From Ficedula albicollis (lineage: Eukaryota; Chordata; Aves; Passeriformes; Muscicapidae): 64,000 nucleotides of DNA. Location: positions 44,986,864 through 45,050,863 of the forward strand of contig NC_021677.1 of the NCBI RefSeq assembly GCF_000247815.1. The letters are read 5' to 3'. A program made the position numbers and the translations under genes. The notes beneath the pieces were generated by a model that did not search any database, had not been told where the DNA came from, and saw only the letters and a program-made list of their open reading frames with translations. The number at the start of each line of letters is the position of its first letter. Position 1 is the first letter of the stretch. Of this stretch, positions 38,430-56,700 are shown one piece after another.

Positions 38430-41400
38430 ACGCCAATGGGATCAGCACATCTTAAATGCAACCAAATCCAAAAACATTTCTGATCAGCTGTTTCAGATAA
38501 AATTATTAGAAAAACATGTTATCTTTTTCTAACAGATCACTCATCATTAACCTTTTTCCAGACATAGAATATGCAACTATGTAAATATCTCTATAATCAG
38601 AGCAGTTACAAAAGAAGAGTTAAATATTCACATATACCCTCTTACTCCAATATACTGTAATATTTTATGGCAGATTATAAATTTACATCTAGCTATCTTC
38701 CCCCCTCATCCCCACACAATCTCTTTACAAGTTCACCCATAAACATTGTTGTGCATAATTTGGGGTCACTGAAATGTCATACTGTAAAGTATTTATTACT
38801 TTAACTGAACTTTTTCTTCCCATGCAGTGATATAAATAAGAACATCAATGCTCTTTACAGTAAGTAACATGATGTTCTCACATTTCTTCATTATATCTAG
38901 GCCATATTAAGAGCATGAATTGCATAGGAGGCAAGTGAGCTTATACCTAACAGCCTACAAAGGCTCAAATCAGAAAATAAACAACAAAAGCAAAATTATT
39001 GATGGTAGTGTTGAGATAGAAGCCTGCAGAACAGATTTTACCCAACAAATAAGTCTTTGTTCCAAGGCTGAGATCTGATGCGTAAATAAGTTTAAAGGAG
39101 AATAAAGTGATGCAAGTTACATCTTCTGTCACTCTCTCAGCCCATAAATTATTCCAGCCTACCCCCTCACAACCTAACAACCAATATGGAACTATTAGCT
39201 GCATTGTCCCCTTTTGGTTTGTTGCCTGTCACATTCTTTTCAAAACTCTGTAAATATAGTGAAAAAATTTACGTGGATGAAAAAGTATGCATAATTCTGA
39301 TATGACCCTACCCTTTCTCTAGAAACTCAGCTTGACTATTTTTTCTTTGAAACTATTGCACAGTGTAAAACTTGAGTGTTAACAACTGCAAAGCTTACAT
39401 AATTCTCACACTTCCAGTCAGTGTGTAGAGAGGGTACCTAGCATTTTCAGAGTCAGAAGGATGTATTTCACTGTCCATGTGAAATACAATAAATGTTCCA
39501 AAAGCATATTTTGTAATATCATTAATTACCTCTAAGAAAAAGCTAAGAAAATATTTTTAATCCACTCCCCATAAACCCTTTCGCTTTGTTACTCATCCAA
39601 AAAATTTAAATGCTAACTTGAAAAGCAGCATTCACAGCTCTGCACTGCAACATGCACAGCTCTGCAGTGTGTGCACACAAACATTCCCTCTTATCATTTG
39701 CTTTCATGCGTGATTTATCAGATGTCTATCATACAAGCATTTTGCCAGCATAGACAAGTAGAACTTTATCCCACACAAGCAAAAACTTTTTTGAGAGCTG
39801 CGTGTTATGACCCACCCTAAGTTTTCCCCACTCCTCAGTGAAACTCTCAGTGTTGACAAAACAGTTTTTATCTTCATAGGTAAGTTAATTAGTGATTACA
39901 AATGTTCATAACCCCCAGCAAAATACACTTGAAGTCTGTATTACAGGCAAGTTTCAGCTTTTTTTAGCATAGCTGTAGGATTTGTTTTGTGTGCTTGTGG
40001 TTCTTCAGAACTAGAAAACAAGGACAGTCTCCCACTTTCTGTTTTCCCCTGCAAACAGCAAAATCTTGTCAGCAATCAATCTGGAGCCCATGTAAGCAGC
40101 AGCAGGTTAATAGGTGACTGGTCTTAGATCAAGCGCTAATTTGTAGCACATAACAAAAGTCATACACTTATCAGCCTATAAGGTATCACTTACTCTTATC
40201 TTACAAAGCTCTAAATTTAGAGACCTTATCTTTACATTTAAACCCAGTGAAGGCAGGGAAGAATTAATAAACCTTCACCTCAGTGACTTAGGCTGCTGCT
40301 TTTCTGTTAGCAAAGGCACAGCTCCAGCTCAGAGCTAATAGCCAGTCTGAGTTTTGCAGCCTCAACAGCCTTGAGACTTAAAGTCTACTTCTCTGCTGTC
40401 TTGTCTCCTGTAAGTCCATAAAATATGTGAATGCAGACAAAGCATTAGATAATAAAGGACTGCCCTCATAAATAAACCTAAAATAACAGCTATCCGTATT
40501 CAGGTGGAACACAATGGATTCTAACTCCCTCTAACAATACCTGATTTGATTGTGCTTTGATCTAAACCAAAATGCACAGCACCATTTTCAGCTACTACAA
40601 GCACAGTTGGAGTAGTTGTAACAAATGCTTTTGCTCTGGGGACAGTTCTAGAACAGTGTAAAGGAAAGCTTTGTTCAGCAGTGAAACCAAAATATTACTT
40701 AAGCCTGAATGGCTTTTAACAGCCCAAATAACTGCTAGGAGTTTACAAGATAAAACTATAAGTATTTTTTAAAACTTATTTTTCTTTAAGTCTAGAAAGC
40801 AAAATATTTCAATAGAAAGTGTTACAAGTAAATATTCTAAATTTTCCAATTTCCCTGAATACATAATATGGTGAAGCCAAGTTAAGTTCAGATCATGTTT
40901 CAGAGTTACTGATGGCATTTTCTGCCAAAAAACCCACAAACCAAAAACCCCAAACAAACAAAGAACCATAGCCCAAATTCCATCCCCCACCCCCCAAAGG
41001 AACATAGTCAATGCTTTTGTCAAAATATTTTACTCCAGTTTATTTACAGTCTTCTTTAACTCTGATAAATTCTTCTATCACATGATATATGTGTGGAAAA
41101 CATATTTTCCATGCTGTAAGCCTCCTACATAGGTTCACAAAGGTTTTTTGGGAATCATATAAGTGATATCTTTATTGTTTGAGAATTTTCTGTGACCTTC
41201 TACCTAAAGCACTAGATTAGGACTTCAGTTTGTTACAAAAATACAGAGTACTTCAGATAAAATTTATTCTAGTATTCTTCCCTTTTCCTGGATGGTTTCT
41301 AACATCCTTTTCAATCTTGTTATGATGTATTCTTTATCCAGAGAGCAAATCTATGACTCATTATAGCAATAATGTTAATTTTTTAAAGAATAAACTGTTG

Positions 41401-41639
41401 CTCAAGTATATTTACTCTGTTTTCTGAAAAAAAGATATTTACCCTAAAACCTTATATTTCATTTATAGAATCATTATGCATCATTTAAATAACAAGGAAA
41501 AACACCCAAATTTTGAACATTTGTGCTTTAAGACATGAAGTAATTCAACTGACACTTCCTTGACTCCTTATTGATCTGACATTTAGTTCCTTTATTTACC
41601 TATTTTTATTCCTTGTCTTTGGTTTTTTTGGCAAGATTT
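38430..41639. other. non-coding AT-rich stretch
   Basis: Nothing recognisable except low-complexity A/C sequence at about 40926-40966. The minus-strand frames at 38965-39204 and 40769-41023 have no motif support. Confidence 0.62.
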
Positions 41640-42307
41640 TGATAACACTGAGCCTGCAAAGGTGGCTTCTATGAGAAAATCTCAGAAGCTTTCCCCATGT
41701 CTGATAGAAACAGCCCAGTCAGCTCCAAAAGGGACCCACCACTGACCAAAGCTGAGCCCATCAGACAGACCTAGAGCCTTGTGACAACATGTTTAAGGGG
41801 TAAAAATTCACCATGCAAAGCAGCATAGGGAGAGGGATGAATATGAGAAAGGAACAACTCTGCAGACACCAAGATCAGTGCAAAAAGATGGGGAGAGGAT
41901 GCTCCAGATGCCAGAGCAGAGGTTCCCCAGCAGCCCATGGACCCCACACTGGAGAATGTGACCATGCACGGAAGGAAGCTGTGTGCACATCTCCTGTAGG
42001 AGATCCCTGACAGGACCCTGAAGAGAAGTCAGGAATGAAACTGAGCCCAAGAAGAGAGGAGGTGATTTTAGACTTGTTCTTATTTCTCATTATCCTATGC
42101 TGAATTTGATTTGCAATAAATTAAATCAATTTCCTCAAACAGAGTTTGTTTAGCCCACAGAGGTAATTAGTGAGTGATCTCTCCTTGCTCTTAATTTGGC
42201 CTTTGCACTTTTAATTGTATTTTTCTCCCCCTGTGTTTTTGATGGGGGGTGAGGTGATGGAATGATTTGGCAGGCACCTGACAACCAGAAAAGGTCAATC
42301 CAGCACA
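41640..42307 (+). mobile_element. avian endogenous-retrovirus-type solo LTR (ERVL-like)
   Basis: From memory of common avian repeats this matches an endogenous retrovirus LTR in the plus orientation. Visible parts: a U3-like body from about 41640, a degenerate TATA-like motif at 41790-41797 (TGTTTAAG), a polyadenylation signal AATAAA at 42115-42120, a T/C-rich U5-like segment, and a 3' end at CCAGCACA (42307) that closes with the usual CA. No gag, pol or env sequence accompanies it, so it appears to be a solo LTR. The 5' boundary is uncertain and no target-site duplication was confirmed. The sequence from 41711 onward recurs at 43172 and part of it at 42464, but those copies carry identical non-LTR flanks, so they are duplications of the locus rather than new insertions. 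Confidence 0.7.
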
Positions 42308-42830
42308 GTAACTCTGTGCCTTTCTAATCTATTGGAATTTTGGTATTCCTTCCTACATGGTCCAAATACACCAAGACAAGAGAAGAGTACAGCCTTCTTT
42401 TAGTCAGCATAGGCCACTGCTTGAAGACTTTTTTGCTTCTAGTATAAATCCCAACATAGTAAGTATGCTGAATTTGATTTGCAATAAATTAAATCAATTT
42501 CCTCAAACAGAGTTTGTTTAGCCCACAGAGGTAATTAGTGAGTGATCTCTCCTTGCTCTTAATTTGGCCTTTGCACTTTTAATTGTACTTTTCTCCCCCT
42601 GTGTTTTTGATGGGGGGTGAGGTGATGGAATGATTTGGCAGGCACCTGACAACCAGAAAAGGTCAATCCAGCACAGTAACTCTGTGCCTTTCTAATCTAT
42701 TGGAATTTTGGTATTCCTTCCTACATGGTCCAAATACACCAAGACAAGAGAAGAGTACAGCCTTCTTTTAGTCAGCATAGGCCACTGCTTGAAGACTTTT
42801 TTGCTTCTATTATAAATCCCAACATAGTAA

Positions 42831-42833
<3 letters not shown>
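42096..42833. repeat. tandem duplication, 368-bp unit (LTR 3' part plus flank)
   Basis: Unit B1 is 42096-42463 and B2 is 42464-42831, with a couple of shared bases at the junction. Each begins TATGCTGAATTTGATTTGCA and runs through the LTR polyadenylation signal and LTR end into unique flank. B1 differs from B2 at two places: TGTATTTTT versus TGTACTTTT, and TCTAGTATAA versus TCTATTATAA. The third copy (43557-43924) has the B2 versions of both. Confidence 0.93.
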
Positions 42834-44011
<1,178 letters not shown>

Positions 44012-47000
44012 GGGTTTTTAAAATTTTATTTTCATTTGGATGATCTTGGCTATTGTGGTGAGTCATGTGAGTGCAAGAGATAGTTTAAAATACATGTTTG
44101 TCAGGTACCTCACTGACACCACAGAGAATTTATGAGGTAAGTTAGCCTCTCGATGTCTGTGGAGCTGAGGCAGACATTGTGGCACTAGGGCTTTTGCTCA
44201 AATTGAAAGTTTTGCTCAAAATTAAATTTTAATATGTAGACTATTTGCAGTTATCAGGATTTAGTGCTTCTGGACCATAGCTCTGAACAGAGTACCTAGA
44301 TTGGGCATTGTCCTCTTCAGGCATGCAATTCTTCATTTACATCAGCTCTGTAATAACTGAAGGTAACTTGTGTGTGTTCACAAAGCCCAGTTCCATCTAT
44401 CCACACAAACTTGTAGCAACCACAGACACCCACTGGTGTCACTCACTGCCACTTTTGTGGATGCCTTCAAAGCCTTCCTCAGAACAATTGAAATTATCTC
44501 GTTGTTCTGAAATTGGCATGTATGCAAAACTCCTAAGCTTGCAATTCAAGAAAGTTTAAAAGACACCTTCACATCACAAGGAAAGAACAAAATATGTTTT
44601 TCCTTGGCCTGAATCCATGCCATAGAACCTCCAGAACAGTGGATTTTACAGTGAGATTTGTTTAGGAATAGCATAAGACATTTCTTTAGCTCTCTCACCA
44701 TTAGTTCAACTCCAGGCTTTACAATTCTAGAACATAGCCTAAAACACAGAAGTTCTTAACTCAGGCACAGCCGAGTTTTTCCTTTATAAAGTTTGAGTTA
44801 AAGAATTTTGTTTCTTCAAGACCAAACAACCAACACAGGCCATGATAAATGAGATCACCCATCTTTTTGCTGTTATCTAGTGTTCTGACACTAAAATTGT
44901 TCAGATGCATTAGAAGTTTGAAGGGGAGAAAAAATCCTATTATCCATGAGTGAAAATTACCTATACTTCCTTATCTCTGTAGACAGTTTTATTAGATCCT
45001 GAGACATAACTTTTGATTATTATTATTATAGTGGTATTGTAAAACAGGCAGAAAAATACATAAGCAGATATAAGAATAAAAATTAGTGTTGATTATTTGA
45101 AATTTTTAATTTTCTTATTCTATAAATATCTTCCTGAGATGAAAAGATAATCCTGCTTGGTTAACCATGTCTGAAGTAGGTTAGAGGATTATGGAAGCTT
45201 TATGGGGTTAGAATTAGGATTAGCATATAATTGTTCAAAAAGCATGAATTCCTTTCCATAGTTGTGGTTTAGAAAAGCCTTGTATGCCTTATTATTGTCT
45301 ATGTTCTTTTGTGCATCTTTCTAAAATGAGATTTGGAATTCAAGAAACAATAGCATTAAGAAGTGGGTTTTTTCATTGCTTTTTCCCAATAACACCATTT
45401 TGAGCAACAAATAACAAAGAATTTCAGAAGGGATTTATAAGTGATCTCTAAAGAATGAGCAAACAATTCAAAGTGAAGAAACATCTGGGAAGGGAGGAAA
45501 CAGATGATGTTGGTTTCTTAGACAACTTTGGCTTTAGTGATACTGGACACACTCCATTCCAAAACCAAAGGATTCTATTGCATTTGCTCTCTTTGATTAT
45601 GTTGCATAGGTTGTCAAAAAGAAAGGAAAACAGTTTATAAAATTTAATACATCTGCAAATCTCAGTTGCCTAATTCTTCATCCTGTTGCCCCAAACCAAA
45701 CCCTAACTCAAGGACGTAGTGGAATGCTGATGGGTTTTCCTCCTATAGAAATAGTGTAATTAGGCCCAGTGAGAAAAACTGACATGAGTATGTGAAGTCA
45801 GTTTAGTGATCTTTATTGCCAAAGGAGACTTCAACCTGCATTATAGCATTTCAAATTATTTTCTAACTTAGTAGAATTTGTTTATGCTGTTATTTGACAC
45901 CCCAAAAACAAGGTTTCTAAGTTTTATGGTTGTTGGCATAAGAATTGCTAGCAACATTAATGCAAGTCCACTAAATCAAGGCATGTACATCAGTTAAAAT
46001 GTGTAATAGTGCATTTGTTAACTTTCAGAATAAAAGTGCTGTCTAGTCCCACAGAGATGTTTTGATTTCTGAATGCAAGTATAAGGCGAATGCAAATATA
46101 AGATGAATGCAGATTCACTCACATTGTAAAGTTTTTGAAACATTTTCACATGGACAAACCCACTTTTGCCTTGTGTGCATGAATACTTTTCCTCTAATTC
46201 AGTAGGATATTAATAGAACTAGCATTTCAAAATGTAGGGAAAAAAAAGAATAATATTATAATAAAATAATACAATTATTAAATCAACTATTTCTAAAGCA
46301 AAAAACAGGAGACTACTCTTTTTATTTCTTCTGCTTTATACTTAGTATTCTCATTCATTGTCCCAGTTTCCATTGCTTTTAGATTTCTGGAGATTTTTTT
46401 TTCCTTTCAGCCAAAAATTTGATTTCACCACTATAGCATCAACAAGCCACTAGATATCAGACAATATTGAATGACTAGATGTATTTATATAAAAGAAAGT
46501 TAAAAAAATTAATCTTGTTAATAATTACAGTGCTCTTAATATGTCTTGACTTTTTAACTCTTTAAAAAAATTCACAATCACATCATCTCTCAAGAATCTT
46601 TAAAATTAAAAATTTTAAGAGATGATGGTGTCTACACTAAAATATCTCACTCAAATACCTACAGTGGACAGCCACTGCATTCAGCAGAAGTCTACTTTTC
46701 AGAAATATACACACACTATTCTAACTGATCTCCAGTGACATATATACAAAGCAATCTTGAGCTTCTGATTTTGGTTACCAGAAATTTTGCTGTTGTTTTA
46801 GGTATTGCAAACTGTTATTTTTTTCTTGCATGCACTACTTATGCTGTATTTTTGTTCTCTTTCCCCAGTGCGTGCTTTGGGTACTTTGGGACAGAGAACT
46901 ATTTTTAATCTGTAGTTAGAACACAAGTCTCCAACCTTGATTGAAGGAGCAGATGAAACACAGTGAAGGTGTCTGCCCTACAGCTAGCCATGCGCAGTGA

Positions 47001-47610
47001 CAGCCTTTGCCAGCACTAGGACACACAGGGCAGGGAAGGCAGCCCCAGGTGTATTTTTGGGTGCCTGCCTGCACAGCAGCAGCACTGTCACAAAGGCAGT
47101 TTTGTTCTGCTACAAAAGCCCCTGTGCCATACAGGCATGGTGATCAGGGTGATCAGCTGGAAGTAATCTGAGAAGCTGGAGGGTAACACTGACACCAGGC
47201 TCACTTAATACCTTAGAGAAATTTTTACCGTGGCTAGCCTAGTATGGGTTCAAACTAAGAGATCCAAGGAAATGCAGGGGGAACAAAGTGACACTGACAT
47301 TTAACAGTACTATGAAATTTTGTACCCACTCAAATGCACACCATTCTACCTAAAAATGTATAGCAAAAATTAATGGTCTTCTATATCTTCTCAATGTTGA
47401 TATGTTCAGTTTTGTCTGAAAGTACTTAATACAACAAACCGCAACTGTATTCTGTATGTTTTTTTAAATTAATTTTAGTTCTTTTTGCATAAGCTTCAAT
47501 TTTCTTCTAGATCTGGAGAGAAATGACAGTAGTTTTCAGCCAAAAATACAGCAGGGGTAATAACTTTTGTGAAATCTTGGTTTTGTTTAATAAAAAAAAA
47601 AAACTAAGAG
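44012..47610. other. non-coding AT-rich stretch
   Basis: No gene was recognised. A somewhat GC-richer segment lies at about 46870-47180. A minus-strand segment at about 44113-44166 can be read as a short exon but its donor is weak. The rest is AT-rich and featureless. Confidence 0.62.
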
Positions 47611-50546
<2,936 letters not shown>

Positions 50547-50794
50547 GAGGTTTTGCATAGAGCAAGCTTCTTAAGCTCTCAAAAGCAATTGATACGTCTA
50601 AGATGTTATAATCCACCTGATGAGGTTTTGCATAGAGCAAGCTTCTTAAGCTCTAAAAAGCAATTGATACATCTAAGATGTTATAATCCACCTGATATCC
50701 AATACCCAGCATAGCTAGAGAGGTTTTGCATAGAGCAAGCTTCTTAAGCTCTAAAAAGCAATTGATACATCTAAGATGTTATAATCCACCTGAT
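50547..50794. repeat. 75-bp unit present three times with nested flank duplication
   Basis: Units are at 50547-50621, 50622-50696 and 50720-50794, each beginning GAGGTTTTGCATAGAGCAAG. Units 2 and 3 are identical as read (CTCTAAAAAG, GATACATC); unit 1 differs (CTCTCAAAAG, GATACGTC). The sequence CCAATACCCAGCATAGCTAG stands before unit 1 (50527) and again before unit 3 (50699). The order is flank-unit-unit-flank-unit, which needs two steps rather than simple slippage. Each unit carries an inverted pair AGAGC...GCTCT. Confidence 0.93.
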
Positions 50795-53700
50795 AAAAAT
50801 TTAATTTAATAACATTGATGATACTGAGTTTTGTGAGACATATTACAGAATTTAAGTGAGTCACAAAGTAAATGTGTCTTTATTAGTGATATATATGTAG
50901 ATATTCTATTCTAGCCATATTTGATAGTTCCTTTTCTGACTGCCAATATTTAATTACTTACTATAACTTTCTACCAAATTCCTGCATTTTTTCTTCATGT
51001 TGCAGTTAGATAAAGAACACTGCACATGAAGAATTTGTAAGAAATTAAACAGCAGAACATGCTGGAAATAAAAATGGATATCCTCAGCTATCAACATCTT
51101 CTAACAGTGCTTGAGTTTGGGCAAAATTTACCTCTAACAAGTAGCAATAAAATTTCAAACTCTGGCTCTAGACAAACATTTATAATATTCCTACTTGCTA
51201 ATGACTTCCCTGGGATTGCTTATTTTATACAAACAATAAGCTATGAAACATAAATTGACAAGAGACAAAGATGGAATGCAACACTGAGATTTTTTGTGAA
51301 GAAGAAAATCTTTCTCAGAACAAAGGTTTTGTTCATCTTGTTAGCTTGACAATTTGTACAGGCTTTCAAGATATAAATGTCAATATAACTATGCTAATTC
51401 TTAAGTTACAAGTTTAATGCTAGTGAGTCCTGTGGAAGTTTTCTTCAAGCAAAGGCAGCCTGAACCGTAGATACAAAAGGATTATCAAGCATTAACCTGG
51501 ATCTCTCCCAGGAGGGAAATATACTCAGAGCAAATAACATTCTTCCCCAGTTACTTGTTAGAGTTGTAGTTCAGATACCAGCTGAGATTGGTAAGTGTCA
51601 TTTAATAAGGACTAGGGAATATGACTGGAGGACAATGGTAATATGATAGGTTTGGGGTCTGCCCCTGCATTTTTTAATCTGCTAGAGCTCTCTCAAGAAG
51701 TGCTGTCCATCCTGTGGTAGGTCTGAGCACTTTGCTTCTCAATATTAAATTAGAAATGAAGCCCAAATTATATGTGTGTATATATATGTCACATTTTACT
51801 TTTTAATAATCTGCTCCTTAAGGTGGTGTGAAAGGTTTATGTTGAAGAACAAAGTTCCAGTTAAAATAATATATTTTGTCTTAAGATTGCAGCATTAAAC
51901 AGATTCCTGGAGAGCCTCTTTGCACACAGGCCCTTCAAAACAAATTGGACAGTCTCAGTAAAAGGCATTTTTGCATTTCACATTGCAGGGTTGGTATCGT
52001 ACCATAATAGTCATTCTCATGATGAGTCTTGATGGCTAACCTGCCAGAAAATAGCTGATTTTTTTGGCTTTCTTCCTCCATTTTTCACCCGCCCCCCTCT
52101 GCTCCCTATAATATATTTAAATAGAGAAAAAAATCACACATTTTTGACAAGTAGGAACTGGGGTCAGAACCAACCCCCATCTCCTTCCCAGCTTTCATCT
52201 GCCTGAAGCAACACGGCTTGTTTCATCTTGTACCTAGGAAACAAGCCAAATGGAGCATGCCCTTTGTAAGAGCTGCCTCTCATACGAAGAGCCTGTCTTT
52301 TCTGAAGGACAGGCTGCTCCTCCCCTTCCCCTTAACTCAAAATTATTTTCTATAAGGTTCTCAAATAAAAAAGAAAAATTTTAATACTCCACTAAATATA
52401 ATTTTTTTCAGGAACAGTAAGTAAAACTTGGACCCTTGAGGACTAAAAAATGGGGAAACAATAATCTTTCCTTCCTCTGGAACAGAAAGAGGCCATAACT
52501 GCAATGCTAGTATGAAATGGGAAACTTCACAAAAAGTTTGCCTGTGCTATGAACTGAAGCACATAAAGCCTCAAAAGCTTTAAGTGATTCATAAAGAAGT
52601 CAAAATGGCAAGTACAATTTTGGTTTAAAATTCAAAGAGTTGTGGATGAGGTTTGGTTTAGGTTCTGTTTTCTTTTCAGGTTGAAATTGTTTTGCTGTCT
52701 TCATAAAAGTGCAAAAGAAAACATAATTCATACCTTGTACACACATTTCAGCCAGTCACCTATTACACTAACCTGCATTTCAGGTGTGTAGTGAAATTAA
52801 AGATCTCATTATTCTATGAAGGATCTCAGCAGTGCTCACAAAAGGTAGATGATAGGTAGAAAAGGGTGGAATGGACTACGTTGGCAATGACTTTGGCACC
52901 TCTGAGTAAAAAGGAGCTGTCTAAACAAAAACACATGAACAATATTCTTGTAACAGCAGTGTAGAGCTACCTGTCTGATCATTTCTTAGCTGCTAATATT
53001 AGTCCTGAGGAATTTGACTGATGTGTGTGCAAAATACTAAGGGAAAAGAAAAATATTTTGTATATGCTCCAAATATTCCCTGGTTTTTTTGGGATTTGGA
53101 GGATTTTTGTGATTTGTTTTGGAGAAATGCCTCTATTGTGGTCCATATGTTACTTTTTATGTCAGAGATAATAGATAAAGTTCCAAGGAAGAGGGGTTCA
53201 CAGCAACCACGAAGAGTGATGCAGGGAGTTTTCATGTATAGTGTGGCCCAGGAATTTTAGTCAAGAGGGAAACAGTTGTTGAGTTAGTGGTCTAACATTG
53301 TAGTCAAATAGGTTTATACAAACCCAAAGTTTTCAGATGCTCCCAATTCTAGTAACTGGTCTAACAAAAGACAGCTGATGAAGCAGAGTTGAAAGCAAAA
53401 AACAGTGTTCACTTAACAAAACCAACAAAATAAAATATGTGACAAAAGTAGTAACAAACACTTTAAGAAGTGTGACTTCTTAAGTATTGCACTAACATGG
53501 CTCTTTCACAGGGAGCTTCCACCATGCATGTTGGCAAAGGAATGACATAAGAAAATGGAAATATGTCATTCCACACAACTTCCATACTTCTGCAGACTAT
53601 TAGGCTAAAGGTCTAGATGCTGTGAGAATAACTCTTTCAACTCTTAAGCCTATGTCAAAGAATTTACAGTCCACCCTACTTACCACTTCAATGTCTGAAA

Positions 53701-56700
53701 AACTAATGTTAGTGGCACAAAACTGAGAAGAAAGAAAATAAAACATGTCAAAGTTGCTTCAACTAGAATATTGAATAGCTTTTGGAGAAAAGCTCTAATC
53801 TCTATCCACTAAGGTTCTTAAAAGCAGACTGGGAAAAAGCAAACAAACTTCAAAAATTCTGCTTGTAAAAAAAACTTTTTCTAGCTGGAAGGTGTTTATA
53901 GTTTCCTTGAATCCAGTACTGTAAGTGAACAATGAAAAATAAAGTGCTTTGAATAATACATTTAGAGGAAGGAAAATCATACCATTCATTAAAATTTGTC
54001 ATCTTCATTGCAGCTCAAATTAAGAAAGGCACCATTACTTAGGAATGCATTTACATTTGTGTTTAAATTTATACTTTTGCTGAGACAGAGGAATTACAAA
54101 CTGTGGTTTTGCTTAGCTTCCTGCATTTAGATGTAATTCTAACGTATTACTGCCCAAAGGCCACAGTGAATTATGTTTCAAAAGTGGGCAAAATTCTGTC
54201 CCCCAGTTCCTGTAAGTAGCACTGAAAAGTCCCTAGAGCATCAATGTTGATGGAGTGATGAATCAAATTCATTCCTGCTGCAGATTCTCATGAACCCATT
54301 ACCCAAATCATGGTAAAGTTTCAAGGACCTCAATAAGCACAGAAGTTTTTAATCAGTATTAAAAGACACACACACCTATTTAGAACACATATGCCCTATA
54401 ATGTGCACAAAACCCACGTTTTGCTGCTAAGATGATCCAAACACCTGTTATCACAGAAATACAGTAAAGTGTCTCAAAAACTTCAAAAATATAATTTCTT
54501 GAACACTTATTGTGAAAAAGGCCCCCTTCAATAATGTCTTTACACCTTTCTACATGATTTAATGTAACTGAAGGTACCTAACACCTGAAAAGCATTATTT
54601 AAAATTATTCCCAATCTATTTTACAACTCAAGGTGAAATCAGGAAAATAAATGCAGCTCTTCCACAGGTGTAAGATATGGGAAACAGGTTTACACTGCTT
54701 TTACTTTCCATTATTCTTTCTATTTTTTCCTATTACAAACTGAATTGTCAGCCTGTTTGTTGAGTTCTCATGTTTTCCCAAATGTTCGTTTTTGTGCTTT
54801 TCCACCTATATCAGATTCATCTGTCACATCAGTGCTTTGTAATGAGCTCTTCTTGAGAATCATGAGAGTTTCTTCATTTTCAAAGAGAGTAAGGGTGGGC
54901 TCAACACTAACCTCCACAAGGAATAAATCAGCAGGAATTCTTCAGTTAGAAAAAAAGAGGATGAAGAGGAAGAACATGGGGGATGAAGCTTTGTTCCTTA
55001 TTTGTTTTGTAGTGGCATAAAAAAATCTTGATTTTTGACATGCTTGTCCTGTGCAGTTGTATAGAACCACACACTGAATTTCTTTCTAACAACAAGTTTT
55101 GAAGAAAACACTGTCTCCTTATCCCCTCTGAAAATGTGTTTTGGAAAAGTTATTGTGTTTTTGAAACATGTTCTGCATTAATGATTTAGTAAACAGTGAG
55201 TTCATGAGATTACAAAGGGACTCTTTGAGCCCCACCGAAATGAAAATGAGCTCACTGGAATGAAAAATACATGGAAACTACTGTAAAGAGAGTAGAAAAC
55301 AGGATTTCCTGCAGTCATGTCAAAACCTGATTTAACATATGTATAATTAATATGTTATGAAAAAAACCCTTAGTATTCAGAAGATATTGGACTGAGCCTG
55401 TTTAGTGGTGCATCTAGAGATACATCTAGATGCATCTAGAGGCAATCTAAATATGAGAGAAATTACATATCTGATTCTTTTAATTTAAGCCTTTGCATGG
55501 AAATTCTAAGTGTAAATAAAGAAACAGAAATACAATTTCTGTAATGTCTAGTCCATATGTAGGTAGAAGTGGGTGGCTCTCATAGGTGGACCTCTGATAT
55601 ATAGTGACCTTCACAGACAGGCTATATTTGACAATAAAGGCTTATACAAACTCTCAGGAAAACACAGTCTTAACTAGGGATTGCAAGCTGAAGAGAATTC
55701 TGGTTAGAAATTAAGTACACAATTCTTAGAGAGAGAGTGCAAAAGCCCTGGAAGAAACCTGGAGATAAGCAACTAAAGGAAGCAATGTGATTCTCCAGAT
55801 TCAGACCCCAAAAAATTTCCATCTGGGTTCAAGACTTTTAATAATAGAATCACAATAAAAAGCCTTCAATCTTCCAATAGCCAACTGAGAGGAGAAGGTG
55901 TCTTGCAAGGGTGATTCTGGATCTCAGTGTCTTTAGGGATGTCACTTACACAAGATACCAAGGTCAGTTCAGAGGAAGCTTGGTGAATTTGAGTTTTCAT
56001 AGGGAATGTCAGAACAGACAGGTCAGTTGTCTCAGATGATTTTAAATTTCTCTGTCCTACCTTTTCCATATGACACTGCAGCAGCTGATTTCTGCTTTGA
56101 AAGAGCTGTTTCTAGGGCTGATAGAGCAGCTCTATCCTTCATTCCAGTCTCTGTTTCTACTGAGTAATGAGCAGCTATGCCAAAGAAGGCCTGCCATGGC
56201 AGTTATTTTAAGTAGTCCATTCACTAAAACAAATATAGAATAACAATTTAGAGACCACAGAAGAGTCATCAGCTAGTGATGATTTACCAGAATAAAGTTC
56301 AATATATACAAACTGTTGACCTAGAAATGATTGTATAAGCCATTACTAATTTTCTGAGTCACCTAGTCAGATCTCCATTGGGTCTTAGATAATATCTTGT
56401 AGCTGAACTCAGAACTGCTAACACAAAGCTACAGCAACTTCTCACCTAACCATTACTCATCCTCACTCTGTTGGGTGTAAATTTGATACGAAACATTCCT
56501 TGGTAGTTTCTGCCCCCATGCAGCCTACAGAACTTCTGTTCTGAGTGAACACTTAACGTCTTCAACATTTCTGGAGCCTTTAGGGAATAAACTTATTCAG
56601 ATGAGCAGAACAAAAAGGCTGGTTCGTGCCCCAGTTCTTACTTCCCTTGAATTCTAAGCAGTCATCTATACAAATGTTGATTGTGATATGGATGTAAAGG

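Noticed and set aside
41771..42090. Pairs of identical short open frames at 41771-42090 and 43232-43551
   Set aside because: They lie in the LTR and its duplicate copy; their identity reflects the duplicated DNA, not a gene family.
50547..50794. Three regularly spaced repeats suggesting an array such as CRISPR
   Set aside because: Units are 75 bp and mostly contiguous, there are no unique spacers of constant length, and the host is a vertebrate.
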